The notes under the pieces are model-generated. The model was given only the letters and a program-made list of their open reading frames with translations, was not told the origin of the DNA and made no database searches. The translations under genes were made by a program, and so were the position numbers. 64,000 nt of DNA from Chryseobacterium indologenes (lineage in GTDB: Bacteria; Bacteroidota; Bacteroidia; Flavobacteriales; Weeksellaceae): positions 248,001 through 312,000 of the forward strand of contig NZ_CP018786.1 in the NCBI RefSeq assembly GCF_002025665.1. Reading direction: 5' to 3'. Shown piece by piece: positions 45,935 through 54,068 of this stretch. Position 1 is the stretch's first letter, and every line of letters starts with the position of its first letter.

Positions 45935-46297
45935 TTGAGGTTATTTATTTCCATATTCGTCATTTTTACCATTGCATTACGTCCCGTTTTGCCATTGGTA
46001 AACTATGCGGTGAACTATGATTATATTGTGAAAAACCTTTGTGAGAACAGAAATGTACCACAATCAACATGTAAGGGAAAATGCTATGTGGAAAAAGAAC
46101 TGGCAAAAACAGAAAAACAGTCCAATAGCTCTCAAACCATAAAGATTGCAGGATTAGATGCCTTTATCTCTCATGATATCCTTTCCTTCTCTTCACTCCT
46201 CAACTCGGAATTGCTTACTGAGATTCCTGATTCAAGTTACTTTAATTCTCATTCTTCAGAATATTTTTCCAGGATTTTCCATCCTCCATTAGCTTAA
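45935..46297 (+). CDS. Small Cys-motif membrane protein, paralogue 1
   Basis: A 120-residue protein of unknown function. The start is placed at TTG 45935 because from there it aligns with the ATG-started paralogue at 48278. An upstream GTG at 45917 overlaps a TATATTTG -7 box (45910-45917) and cannot be the start. It has an N-terminal membrane helix or signal with ALRPVLPLVNYAVNYDYIVK. The conserved motif C-x9-C-x-G-K-C-Y follows, then KELAK. The C-terminal half is Ser-rich and ends FHPPLA. The three Cys residues suggest metal or redox work in the periplasm, in keeping with the YHS, SCO and SOD genes that follow. Confidence 0.7.
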   Translation: MRLFISIFVIFTIALRPVLPLVNYAVNYDYIVKNLCENRNVPQSTCKGKCYVEKELAKTEKQSNSSQTIKIAGLDAFISHDILSFSSLLNSELLTEIPDSSYFNSHSSEYFSRIFHPPLA

Positions 46298-46470
46298 TTT
46301 TATTTTAAACTATATTTTTAGTTTATGAATTGGAGGTACTGAAACTTTCAATTAAAAGTCATTACTACACCTTGCATCATTAAATTTGGGGTTTAATTTC
46401 CCACAATTTATAATGCTGTGCTTTGTGTTCTAAGTTAATTTATCATTATTAATTTCAACTTAACATTAAA

Positions 46471-46746
46471 ATGAAATCTCCTCTTATTTTGACGGCAATG
46501 CTGTCAATATCATTATTGTCGTGTGCCAAAGAAACGCCTCAGGTAAAGCATGCAAGCCACATGGATTCTTCCGGAAAGAAAATAGAAAATGTACAGGTCG
46601 TAAATGAAGTAGACCCGATTTGCCACATGAAAACCGCAGGATCTATTAATGATACAGCCGTATATAAAAACAAAACATATGGTTTTTGCAGTGTATCCTG
46701 TAAACATGAATTCAAAAAAAGCCCTGAGAAATATGCCCAAAAATAA
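46471..46746 (+). CDS. YHS-domain lipoprotein
   Basis: A 91-residue lipoprotein with a signal peptide ending in the lipobox LLSC (Cys18). His residues occur in the linker (KHASHMD). A YHS domain fills the C terminus, with DPICHMK, YGFCSVSCKHEF and SPEKYA. YHS domains bind metals, often copper, through such Cys and His residues. The SCO gene overlaps its end by 14 bases, so the two are translationally coupled. A role in periplasmic copper handling is likely. Confidence 0.85.
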   Translation: MKSPLILTAMLSISLLSCAKETPQVKHASHMDSSGKKIENVQVVNEVDPICHMKTAGSINDTAVYKNKTYGFCSVSCKHEFKKSPEKYAQK

Positions 46747-47410
46747 CAAGACCAATAATAAAAGTAAAGTAATCATACCCATTGTGGTTTTTGCATTGCT
46801 TTTCGTAGGAATCGGTGTCGGAATGGGGTATTTTAAAAAGAGCCTTTATACCGTAATGAAAGTTCCGGATTTTGAACTGACAGATCAGAACAGTAACAAA
46901 ATCACCAATAAAGATATGTTGGGAAAAGTCTATCTCGTAGAATTTTTCTTCAGTAAATGTCCTACAATATGTCCGGTGATGAATACCAATATGAAGGCTA
47001 TTCAGAATCAGATCGATGATCCGAATTTCGGTATTATCTCCATCAGCATTGATCCGGAAAATGATACTCCTGCAGCATTGAAAGAACATGCTCAAAGGAT
47101 AGGAGCAAAGTCTCCAAACTGGCATTTCCTGACCGGAGATCGTACCTATATTGGTGATCTCGCTGATAAATTTAATATCTATGTGGGGGACAAAGAAGAT
47201 GAAGGAGAAAGCCTGAACCACAGCGGAATGATCGCCCTGGTAGATCAGGACGGAAATATCAGATGCAGATACAATAAAGAAAATATGCCTATTCTGTATT
47301 ATTCAGGATTGAATTATGAAGATCCGGAAGGTAAAACACCTATGCTGACCGGAAAATATCATCCAGACAGAGAAATTCTGATTGAGGATATTAAGAAATT
47401 ATTGAAATAA
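46733..47410 (+). CDS. SCO1/SenC family copper chaperone
   Basis: A 225-residue protein with one N-terminal membrane anchor (residues 13-33) and a periplasmic thioredoxin-like domain. The copper ligands are Cys76 and Cys80 in SKCPTICPV and His163 in SLNHSGM. SCO proteins insert copper into the CuA site of cytochrome oxidase or keep its thiols reduced. The ATG at 46733 is chosen because the sequence becomes SCO-like with a clean anchor from there. The open frame upstream is a shadow of the YHS gene. Confidence 0.92.
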   Translation: MPKNNKTNNKSKVIIPIVVFALLFVGIGVGMGYFKKSLYTVMKVPDFELTDQNSNKITNKDMLGKVYLVEFFFSKCPTICPVMNTNMKAIQNQIDDPNFGIISISIDPENDTPAALKEHAQRIGAKSPNWHFLTGDRTYIGDLADKFNIYVGDKEDEGESLNHSGMIALVDQDGNIRCRYNKENMPILYYSGLNYEDPEGKTPMLTGKYHPDREILIEDIKKLLK

Positions 47411-47565
47411 GGAAGAGGGAAGCTGGATGTTTGAAGCTGGAAGTGATTCCAGACAATGAAGATCTGGCAGTTTTTGAGATAACTGTAAAAGCAAATAGAA
47501 GTTGAAGAAGTTATGTTATGACATTCATTACTTCCAGCCTCCAGCTCCCATCTTCCAGTCTAAAA
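47411..47565. repeat. Imperfect inverted repeat of the 'GAAGCTGGAAG' kind
   Basis: GGAAGAGGGAAGCTGGATG then GAAGCTGGAAGTGA (47411-47446) is mirrored by TTACTTCCAGCCTCCAGC then CCATCTTCCAG (47525-47560). About 75 unpaired bases lie between them. It is a non-coding hairpin-forming element between SCO and SOD, similar in kind to dispersed repeats in Flavobacteriia. Confidence 0.55.
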
Positions 47566-47598
47566 AGAAAACATTGTTCAACCATAAACAAAAACATT

Positions 47599-48273
47599 AT
47601 GAAGATTTTGAAAATAGCTGCTGTAACTGCAGTTTTCGCGGCCCAGTTTACACTGGCTCAGTTTAAGCAGACTCCTTTACCATACGCTTATAATGCTTTG
47701 GAAGGGAATATTGATGCCCAAACGATGGAAATTCATTATTCAAAACATGCGGCAGCGTATGTCGCTAACCTGAATAAAGCAATTACAGGAACTCCACAGG
47801 AAAAAGAAACGTTGTTTCAGATTCTTTCCAATGTTTCAAAACTGCCCGCTGCAGTAAGAAATAATGCAGGAGGACATTACAATCACGAACTGTTCTGGAC
47901 GGTTCTTACGCCTCAGAAAAATACACAGCCTTCTGCAAAATTGGTAAAAGCCATCACTGAAACTTTCGGAAGTATGGATGCTTTTAAAGAAAAAATGGCT
48001 AAAGCAGGAGCAGACCGTTTCGGATCAGGATGGGCATGGCTTTCTGTGGATAAAAGCGGAAAACTATTTGTTTCTTCTACTCCTAACCAGGACAATCCTT
48101 TAATGGATGTGGTGGAAGAGAAGGGAACTCCTATCTTCGGAATTGATGTCTGGGAACATGCATATTATTTGAAATATCAGAATAAAAGAGCAGACTATCT
48201 TACCGCGATCTGGAATGTTACCAACTGGAAAGAAATCAGCAGAAGATATGACGAAGCTTTAAGCAAGAAATAA
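47599..48273 (+). CDS. Exported Fe/Mn superoxide dismutase
   Basis: A 224-residue enzyme that dismutates superoxide. Unlike cytosolic Fe/Mn-SOD it has a signal peptide ([16 protein letters not shown] to LAQ, residue 18). All metal ligands are visible: His in EIHYSKH, His in [10 protein letters not shown], and Asp and His in DVWEHAYYL. The catalytic domain is full length. The ATG at 47599 gives a normal signal peptide; the longer frame upstream lies in the repeat. It sits between SCO and a Cys-motif protein, four bases from the latter, suggesting envelope protection alongside metal handling. Confidence 0.93.
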   Translation: MKILKIAAVTAVFAAQFTLAQFKQTPLPYAYNALEGNIDAQTMEIHYSKHAAAYVANLNKAITGTPQEKETLFQILSNVSKLPAAVRNNAGGHYNHELFWTVLTPQKNTQPSAKLVKAITETFGSMDAFKEKMAKAGADRFGSGWAWLSVDKSGKLFVSSTPNQDNPLMDVVEEKGTPIFGIDVWEHAYYLKYQNKRADYLTAIWNVTNWKEISRRYDEALSKK

Positions 48274-48277
48274 TCTG

Positions 48278-48646
48278 ATGAAATTATTTTACAGCATACT
48301 TTTTACCTTCTATATGGTGCTAAGACCTTTAGTACCCGTGGTAGAGTATGCTGTAAATTATGATTATATCGTTAAAGTTCTTTGTATTAATAAATCCAGG
48401 CCAGAGGTTCACTGTAACGGAAAATGTTACCTGAGTAAAGAACTGGCAAAAGCCAATGATTCGGAATCTTCACCTTTTCAGAAACTCAAAAACTCAGGAC
48501 AGAAAGTCCTAGATACCTATATTCTGCCTGAAACCACAGAGATCAATACTACTGGAAAACGACCGTTTTTCAATTTCAATTTTACCTACGAAACAGCTTA
48601 TTCTTTTCTGTTTCTTACCTACATTTTCAAACCACCGGTTTTTTAA
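48278..48646 (+). CDS. Small Cys-motif membrane protein, paralogue 2
   Basis: A 122-residue paralogue of the protein at 45935. Both share an N-terminal hydrophobic segment, AVNYDYIVK, and C-x9-C-x-G-K-C-Y followed by KELAK. The rest has diverged and ends FKPPVF. It begins four bases after the SOD stop and is surely co-transcribed with it. No function is known to me. Paired occurrence around YHS, SCO and SOD suggests a periplasmic metal or redox role. Confidence 0.75.
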   Translation: MKLFYSILFTFYMVLRPLVPVVEYAVNYDYIVKVLCINKSRPEVHCNGKCYLSKELAKANDSESSPFQKLKNSGQKVLDTYILPETTEINTTGKRPFFNFNFTYETAYSFLFLTYIFKPPVF

Positions 48647-48665
48647 GCTAAACTATCACTCTTCA

Positions 48666-48760
48666 ACCACAAAAGTCACAAAAGCTTAAGTGTTCTTATT
48701 GTGCATAAAACTTACCACTTGATATAACTTAAGTGTAAGAACTTTGGTGCCTTTTGTGGT
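48666..48760. repeat. 95-base inverted-repeat element, MITE-like
   Basis: The ends ACCACAAAAGTCACAAAAG and CTTTGGTGCCTTTTGTGGT are near-perfect inverted copies (two mismatches in 19). The interior holds two CTTAAGTG units. It fills most of the gap before the MbnP gene. It encodes nothing and looks like a small dispersed repeat. Confidence 0.55.
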
Positions 48761-48815
48761 AAAAAAAGAATGTTTTTGCATTCAAAAATTATAATTCAAC
48801 TTAAAAAAATCAACA

Positions 48816-49646
48816 ATGAAAATTTATAAATTTTTATCACTATTCTTTATTGCCTTTACTTTATTCTCTTTTGTAGCCTGCGAAAGCAGCAGGGATGATG
48901 AAAATCCACAGGATACTACACCCGGAAACCTTCAGATCAAATTTGAAAACGGATTTAATAATGTAGGAGATATCGTTTTGAATCAGACCGTTCAGACATC
49001 TTCCAACGGACAAAAACATAATTTTTCTGCTTTGAAATACGTCATCAGTAACATCTCACTGATAGACGAAAACGGAAACGAATTTAAATACAACGAAAAT
49101 AATCCTGATAAAGGTGCTTTTATCGTAGATCAGGCAGATGCTGTAGCCGGAATTATATACCTTAATCTGGATGGTATTCCTAAAAATAATTATAAGAAAA
49201 TAAAATTCGGATTGGGAATCAGTCAGAAAGCGTACTTGCTAGGGCAAGACGGGCAAGCTGAATTCTGGACAAAAGCCAAGCAGAAAGGAATGTCGTGGTC
49301 ATGGGCTGCCGGCTATGTCTTTGTAAAGCTGGAAGGAAAATATGGAACAGATTCTCCATCAAAGGAATTCATGAACCATACAGGAAATATGGGAAATACT
49401 ACAGAAAATAACACCCCTGATCTTTATCGTGAAATTACTTTGAATCTTCCAACAACAGCCAGAGTGACAGGGAAAATTCGTCCTTCTGTTCATATTCTGG
49501 CAGACCTGAACCAATTTTTGAGCGGAGATAAGGCACTTACCCTTACAACGGCCAATGACATGCTGATGGGTTCAAACCAACATCTGGTAGATGTTACCAA
49601 CAATCTTACGAAAATGTTTAAAGTAGACCACGTTCACAATGATTAA
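48816..49646 (+). CDS. MbnP family copper-binding lipoprotein
   Basis: A 276-residue lipoprotein with a signal peptide ending VAC (Cys22). The MbnP family fold is shown by LKYVISNISLIDENG near residue 73 and by a Trp/Gly-rich centre with MSWSWAAGYVFVKLEG (Trp161 and Trp163). A His-containing tail (KVDHVHND) follows. In characterised MbnP, a tryptophan is oxidised to kynurenine by the di-haem partner MbnH to make a copper site. The MbnH-like gene overlaps this gene's end by eight bases, which supports the pairing. The exact modified Trp here is not known. Confidence 0.87.
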   Translation: MKIYKFLSLFFIAFTLFSFVACESSRDDENPQDTTPGNLQIKFENGFNNVGDIVLNQTVQTSSNGQKHNFSALKYVISNISLIDENGNEFKYNENNPDKGAFIVDQADAVAGIIYLNLDGIPKNNYKKIKFGLGISQKAYLLGQDGQAEFWTKAKQKGMSWSWAAGYVFVKLEGKYGTDSPSKEFMNHTGNMGNTTENNTPDLYREITLNLPTTARVTGKIRPSVHILADLNQFLSGDKALTLTTANDMLMGSNQHLVDVTNNLTKMFKVDHVHND

Positions 49647-50688
49647 TTTTTTTGTCAGAACAGTATTGGTTCTGTTCGTATTGGTATTGAGCTGTGTTTC
49701 CTGTTCAGATGAGGTGATACAGCCGCTGGAAAAAGATGAAGCCTATAACCTGCAGTTTCCTTCTTATTTTCCGGAAATGACTTTTGATAAATCCATCAAT
49801 CCGGTGACCAAAAACGGAGTGGAACTGGGACGGAAATTATTCTATGAAGGCAGACTTTCAAGGAATAATACCATTTCATGCGGCTTCTGCCATATTCAGG
49901 AAAACGCTTTTACCCATCATGGTCATACGGTGAGCCATGGGGTAGACGACAGAATTGGAATCAGAAATGCTCCACCCATTCAGAATATGACCTTTTTGAA
50001 AAGATATATGTGGGACGGTGTCATTCATAATCTTAATGAACAGCCCATCAGCCCCATTACAGATATCAATGAAATGGATAGCTCTATACCAGAAGCTATT
50101 TCAAAAATAAAAGATGACCAGAAATATAAAAAACTTTTCAGGGAAGCTTATGGAGACGAAACCATTACAGGAGAAAGAATTCTGAAAGCATTGTCGCAGT
50201 TTATGGCTTCTTTAATTTCTGCAGATTCAAAGTATGACAGATTCAGACAGGGAAAGGAACAATTGACTTCAACAGAATCTCAAGGAATGGCTTTATTCGG
50301 ACAGAAATGTGCTTCCTGTCATAGTGGAGAATTATTTACCGATGAAAGCTTCCGCAATACAGGAATGTATTATAACACCGAGTTCAAAGATGCAGGACGT
50401 TACAGAGTTACTCTTAATCAGGTAGACTGGATGAAATTCCGTGTTCCGAGTCTGAGAAATGTAGAATATACAGCACCTTATATGCATGACGGAAGATTTT
50501 ACACCTTAGAGGCGGTACTTAACTTCTATTCAGGTCAGGTAGAAGATAACCCCAATCTGGATTCGCAGCTGAAACAGAATGGGCATATAGGTATTGCTAT
50601 GAACAGTCAGGAAAAACAGTCGATTATTGCATTCCTGAAAACATTATCAGATAAAAGTTTTATATCCAATCCAAAATTTGCAGAATAA
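49639..50688 (+). CDS. MbnH/MauG-like di-haem cytochrome c peroxidase family protein
   Basis: A 349-residue exported lipoprotein-type protein (Cys22 after VLSCVS). Two haem c sites are visible: CGFCH at residues 81-85 and CASCH at 224-228. A conserved C-terminal APYMHDGRF supplies a further Met/His region. It belongs to the bacterial cytochrome-c peroxidase/MauG superfamily. Overlap with the MbnP gene points to the MbnH subgroup, which oxidises a Trp of MbnP using peroxide. The beta-barrel gene follows 12 bases later. Confidence 0.9.
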   Translation: MINFFVRTVLVLFVLVLSCVSCSDEVIQPLEKDEAYNLQFPSYFPEMTFDKSINPVTKNGVELGRKLFYEGRLSRNNTISCGFCHIQENAFTHHGHTVSHGVDDRIGIRNAPPIQNMTFLKRYMWDGVIHNLNEQPISPITDINEMDSSIPEAISKIKDDQKYKKLFREAYGDETITGERILKALSQFMASLISADSKYDRFRQGKEQLTSTESQGMALFGQKCASCHSGELFTDESFRNTGMYYNTEFKDAGRYRVTLNQVDWMKFRVPSLRNVEYTAPYMHDGRFYTLEAVLNFYSGQVEDNPNLDSQLKQNGHIGIAMNSQEKQSIIAFLKTLSDKSFISNPKFAE

Positions 50689-50700
50689 ATTATAGAAAAC

Positions 50701-51648
50701 ATGAAGAAGATTATAGCGATAGTAAGTTTGATCCTGTTTAGTCAGTATCAGGCAAAAACCATCAGAGACAGTGCTTATAGTGCTCCGGAAACCTTTAGCA
50801 GATTCGATTTTGATGATGATTGTGATGCCTGTGGTTGTGCGGCAGGAAACGGATCTTCCGGCTTTGAATCTTTACTGAATCCACAGTTTATCGGAATCAA
50901 ATACTTTGCCCAGCATTATAAAGCCAAAGAAAACTTATTTGTAAAAGATCTAACACAGGATCAGTATTTCAATACGTTGCAGCTTTGGGGAAAAATTCCA
51001 CTGACTAAAAAGCTGAGTGTTTACGCAAGTTTGCCATTCCATTTCCATGAGAAGAAAACCATGCAGGGAGATATTAAAATCAATGGGATTGGAGATCTGA
51101 ACCTGATGGGAATTTACCAACTGATGAGTTCTAAAGATAATTTCCATCATCTGAGTGGAGGTTTGGGTATGAAAATTCCACTGGGAAAGTTTGATGAAAA
51201 AGGAGCATCTGGAGTCAATCCAAGTTTTCAGCTGGGAACGGGAAGCTGGGATTATCAGGCAGCTTTGAATTATAAATTTCAGAAAAATAAAGTAGCGGTA
51301 TTGGTCAATACGGATTACACGATTAAAACTGAGAATAAGAAAAATTATCGTTTTGGTAACCAATGGAATTATGCTGCAACAGGTTTTTATCAGGTTGCGG
51401 GGAATGAAAAATCTATTTTTTCTGTAAAAACGGGAGTTCAGGGAGAGGTTTATGCTCAGAATAAACAGTTTAATGAAGCCTTGCCTAATACTGCAGGAAG
51501 TGCTTTGTATGGGAAATTGGGTTTTGAAGCTTCTTACAAAAGGCTAAGTTTAGGAAGTGAAATAATGCTTCCCATGTATACTCATCTGGCAGGAGGAGAT
51601 ATTGAAGCCAAATCAAGATTCAGTATTTTCCTGAATATTGGAATTTAA
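50701..51648 (+). CDS. Outer-membrane beta-barrel protein with N-terminal Cys motif, MbnP-operon partner
   Basis: A 315-residue protein with a signal peptide (about residues 1-18). An unusual short acidic and Cys-rich segment, DFDDDCDACGCAAGNG at about 36-51, follows. Alternating beta strands run to the C-terminal strand FLNIGI, as in outer-membrane barrels. It is not a TonB receptor. Its position behind MbnP and MbnH suggests passage or sensing of copper at the outer membrane, and the three Cys residues could bind the metal. It resembles transporter-like proteins of unknown function in other Bacteroidota. Confidence 0.7.
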   Translation: MKKIIAIVSLILFSQYQAKTIRDSAYSAPETFSRFDFDDDCDACGCAAGNGSSGFESLLNPQFIGIKYFAQHYKAKENLFVKDLTQDQYFNTLQLWGKIPLTKKLSVYASLPFHFHEKKTMQGDIKINGIGDLNLMGIYQLMSSKDNFHHLSGGLGMKIPLGKFDEKGASGVNPSFQLGTGSWDYQAALNYKFQKNKVAVLVNTDYTIKTENKKNYRFGNQWNYAATGFYQVAGNEKSIFSVKTGVQGEVYAQNKQFNEALPNTAGSALYGKLGFEASYKRLSLGSEIMLPMYTHLAGGDIEAKSRFSIFLNIGI

Positions 51649-51672
51649 AGTGACACCCTCAATAAAATGACG

Positions 51673-51696
51673 TTAAAGCTCCTTCGGGAGCTTTAA
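51673..51696 (+). terminator. Terminator after the MbnP operon
   Basis: TTAAAGCTCC and GGAGCTTTAA pair around a stable TTCG tetraloop. The T run after it is short (TTGTTT). Confidence 0.75.
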
Positions 51697-51719
51697 TTGT
51701 TTATGAATCATGATTTTAA

Positions 51720-51749
51720 TTGGGGATTAGGAATAATTATTTATCTTTG
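51720..51749 (+). promoter_or_regulatory. Predicted promoter of the B12 uptake operon
   Basis: TTG (51720-51722), 19 bases, then TATCTTTG (51742-51749), a full consensus match. It is placed just before the cobalamin riboswitch. Confidence 0.7.
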
Positions 51750-51753
51750 CCGA

Positions 51754-51915
51754 AATTTGGTGAGCCCTAAAAAGCTCTTAAAAGGGAATCCGGTGAAAAT
51801 CCGGAACAGACCCGCTGCTGTAAGCTCCGTACCAAAGTTTTTGAAGAATATATCCACTGTTTTTTAATGGGAAGGATTTCAAAAATGGAGTAAGTCAGAA
51901 GACCTGCCAGAAAAT
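51754..51915 (+). promoter_or_regulatory. Cobalamin riboswitch
   Basis: The conserved core is seen in order: TTGGTGAGCCC, AAAGGGAATCCGGTGAAAAT, CCGGAACAGACCCGCTGCTGTAA (landmarks only), and the B12 box AGTCAGAAGACCTGCC at 51893-51908. P1 closes with AATTTGG against CCAGAAAAT. Adenosyl- or other cobalamin binding would reduce expression of the receptor operon behind it. Confidence 0.95.
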
Positions 51916-51923
51916 AATCGTTT

Positions 51924-52038
51924 GACGCTTTCGTGGAATAAAGCTTAGGACATCAATGATTCTGTGCAGTAACAGCTGTGCTTTGTCGTTGTATTCTTAT
52001 ATCCATTAGCGTCTTCATTATCCTAAATGAGCTAATGG
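51924..52038 (+). promoter_or_regulatory. Predicted expression platform: alternative helices around the btuB start
   Basis: CCATTAGC (52003-52010) is perfectly complementary to GCTAATGG (52031-52038), which contains the receptor ATG (52035-52037). AGCGTC (52008-52013), overlapping the first arm, is complementary to GACGCT (51924-51929) just after the aptamer. The two helices cannot coexist, so one could free and the other hide the start codon. This is a structural inference from sequence. Confidence 0.6.
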
Positions 52039-54068
52039 CGGCAAAACAAACTACTTCTGCAATTCATAAAGCTGTTTTCACAATATTGGTGATCACATCT
52101 CAATTTTTATCTTCTCAAACCAAGAAAAAGGACAGTCTTCAGGAAGAGACCATTAAAGGAATCAATCTTTACAAAAAGAATTTTAAAGAAATCCTTCCGG
52201 CACAAATTTTACAAGGCGAGCAGCTGGAAAGACTGAACAGCCATTCTGTTGCAGATGCACTGCGGTATTTTTCAGGAGTTCAGATTAAAGATTACGGAGG
52301 ATTGGGTGGTTTGAAAACTATTAATATCCGAAGCATGGGAAGTCAGCATGTAGGCGTTTTCTATGATGGAATTCAATTAGGAAATGCCCAAAACGGACTA
52401 GTGGATCTGGGACGATATTCCTTGGATGATCTGGAAGAAATATCATTGTATAACGGACAGAAAAGTGAAATTTTTCAACCTGCGAAAGACTTTGGTTCTT
52501 CGGGGTCTATTTATTTACAGCCTAAAACACCTGTATTTAAAGGAAATAGAAAAACCAATCTCGTGATAAGAGCAAAAAGTGCTTCCATTGATCTCTTTAA
52601 TCCTTCATTCCGATTGGAACAGAAGATTTCAGACAGGGTTTCTGCCAGCTTCAGCGGAGAATTTATGCAGAGTGACGGAATTTACAGATTTCGTTATGCC
52701 AAGAAATATCCCGATGGGCAACAGGCGTATGATACCATTGCAAAGAGACATGATTCAGATATTCGGGCAAAACGTTTTGAAACTTCTCTCAACGGAACTT
52801 TAAATAACGGAAGCTGGAATATCCGTGGCTACGGTTATATTTCAAACCGCGGAATGCCGGCACCTATTGTGAACGGCCGTTTCGGAGGAAGAGGAGCGAG
52901 GCTTTCCGATGAGAATTATTTTGTACAGGCCAATCTGAGAAAAAAACTGTTCCCAAAATTGGAAACTCAGCTGAAAGCAAAATTTGCTTACGATTATACC
53001 CATTTTATGGATACGGTTCGTTCACAGTCTATTATTTATACCGATAATACCTACATCCAAAGGGAACTTTATCTTTCTTCTTCCAATATTTACTCAATCA
53101 CTCCCAATTGGGATGTCAGCCTGAGTGGTGACTTTCAGTACAATAATCTGGATGCCAATCTGGATAACTTCTCATATCCTACACGTTATACTACATTGGT
53201 AGCATTGGCTACAACCTATCAGTGGAACAGATTCAAAATTCTGGGAAGCCTTTTAGGAACTTTTACTTTTGAAGAAGTAAGAAAAAACAAAAGACCGGGA
53301 GATGCCAGAGAATGGACGCCTGCGGTGTTTATGAGCTATCAGCCGGAAAAAATTCCGGAGCTTACCCTCAGAGCTTTCTATAAAAGGATTTTCAGACTTC
53401 CTACTTTCAATGATTTATATTATACCAATATCGGAAATACCTACCTGAAGCCGGAATTTACCAATCAGTATGACGTAGGATTTACTTATCAGAAGAATTA
53501 TACCAACCATTTCTTTAAAACCTTTTATGCTAAAGTAGATGGTTACTACAACAAAGTACAGGATAAAATTGTAGCGGCCCCTAATGGAAGTATGTTCCGT
53601 TGGCTGATGATGAATCTTGGAATGGTTGAAATCATTGGAGCGGATGTAAATATTCAGACTGAAATGCAATTAGGAAAGGTAAAGCTAAGACCATTGCTCT
53701 CTTACACGTATCAAAGCGCAAGAGATATAAGTGATCCGGAAGACACCTTTTATCGTAATCAGATTCCTTATACCCCATGGCATAGCGGATCATTCAGTTT
53801 GATGGCAGATTATAAAGACTGGAGTTTCAATTACAGTGCGATGTATGTAGGAGAAAGATATGATGTGAATCAGGACAATATTCAATACAATTATGTACAG
53901 CCCTGGTATACTCACGATCTGTCTGTTCAGAAAAAATTCAACTGGGCGAATCATCAATTTAAAGTAAGCCTTGAGATGAATAATATTTTCAATCAATACT
54001 ATGATGTTGTCATCAATTATCCGATGCCCGGAAGAAATTTTAAACTTATTCTAAACTTCACCTTATGA
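52035..54068 (+). CDS. btuB: BtuB-type TonB-dependent cobalamin receptor
   Basis: A 677-residue outer-membrane receptor. The N terminus MAAKQTTSAIHK is followed by a hydrophobic signal ending SSQT (about residue 32). A plug has IKDYGGLGGLKTINIRSMGSQH (landmarks GG, IRSMG), then a 22-strand barrel ending in FKLILNFTL. The riboswitch in the leader and the BtuG-like gene behind it assign cobalamin as cargo. The ATG at 52035 is chosen over an in-frame GTG at 51978, because the latter adds an implausible extension and the ATG lies in the predicted switch helix. The next gene overlaps by four bases. Confidence 0.9.
   Translation: MAAKQTTSAIHKAVFTILVITSQFLSSQTKKKDSLQEETIKGINLYKKNFKEILPAQILQGEQLERLNSHSVADALRYFSGVQIKDYGGLGGLKTINIRSMGSQHVGVFYDGIQLGNAQNGLVDLGRYSLDDLEEISLYNGQKSEIFQPAKDFGSSGSIYLQPKTPVFKGNRKTNLVIRAKSASIDLFNPSFRLEQKISDRVSASFSGEFMQSDGIYRFRYAKKYPDGQQAYDTIAKRHDSDIRAKRFETSLNGTLNNGSWNIRGYGYISNRGMPAPIVNGRFGGRGARLSDENYFVQANLRKKLFPKLETQLKAKFAYDYTHFMDTVRSQSIIYTDNTYIQRELYLSSSNIYSITPNWDVSLSGDFQYNNLDANLDNFSYPTRYTTLVALATTYQWNRFKILGSLLGTFTFEEVRKNKRPGDAREWTPAVFMSYQPEKIPELTLRAFYKRIFRLPTFNDLYYTNIGNTYLKPEFTNQYDVGFTYQKNYTNHFFKTFYAKVDGYYNKVQDKIVAAPNGSMFRWLMMNLGMVEIIGADVNIQTEMQLGKVKLRPLLSYTYQSARDISDPEDTFYRNQIPYTPWHSGSFSLMADYKDWSFNYSAMYVGERYDVNQDNIQYNYVQPWYTHDLSVQKKFNWANHQFKVSLEMNNIFNQYYDVVINYPMPGRNFKLILNFTL

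Noticed and set aside
46649..46732. Longer start of the SCO gene
   Set aside because: The stretch is an out-of-frame reading of the YHS gene, and the SCO anchor begins after 46733.
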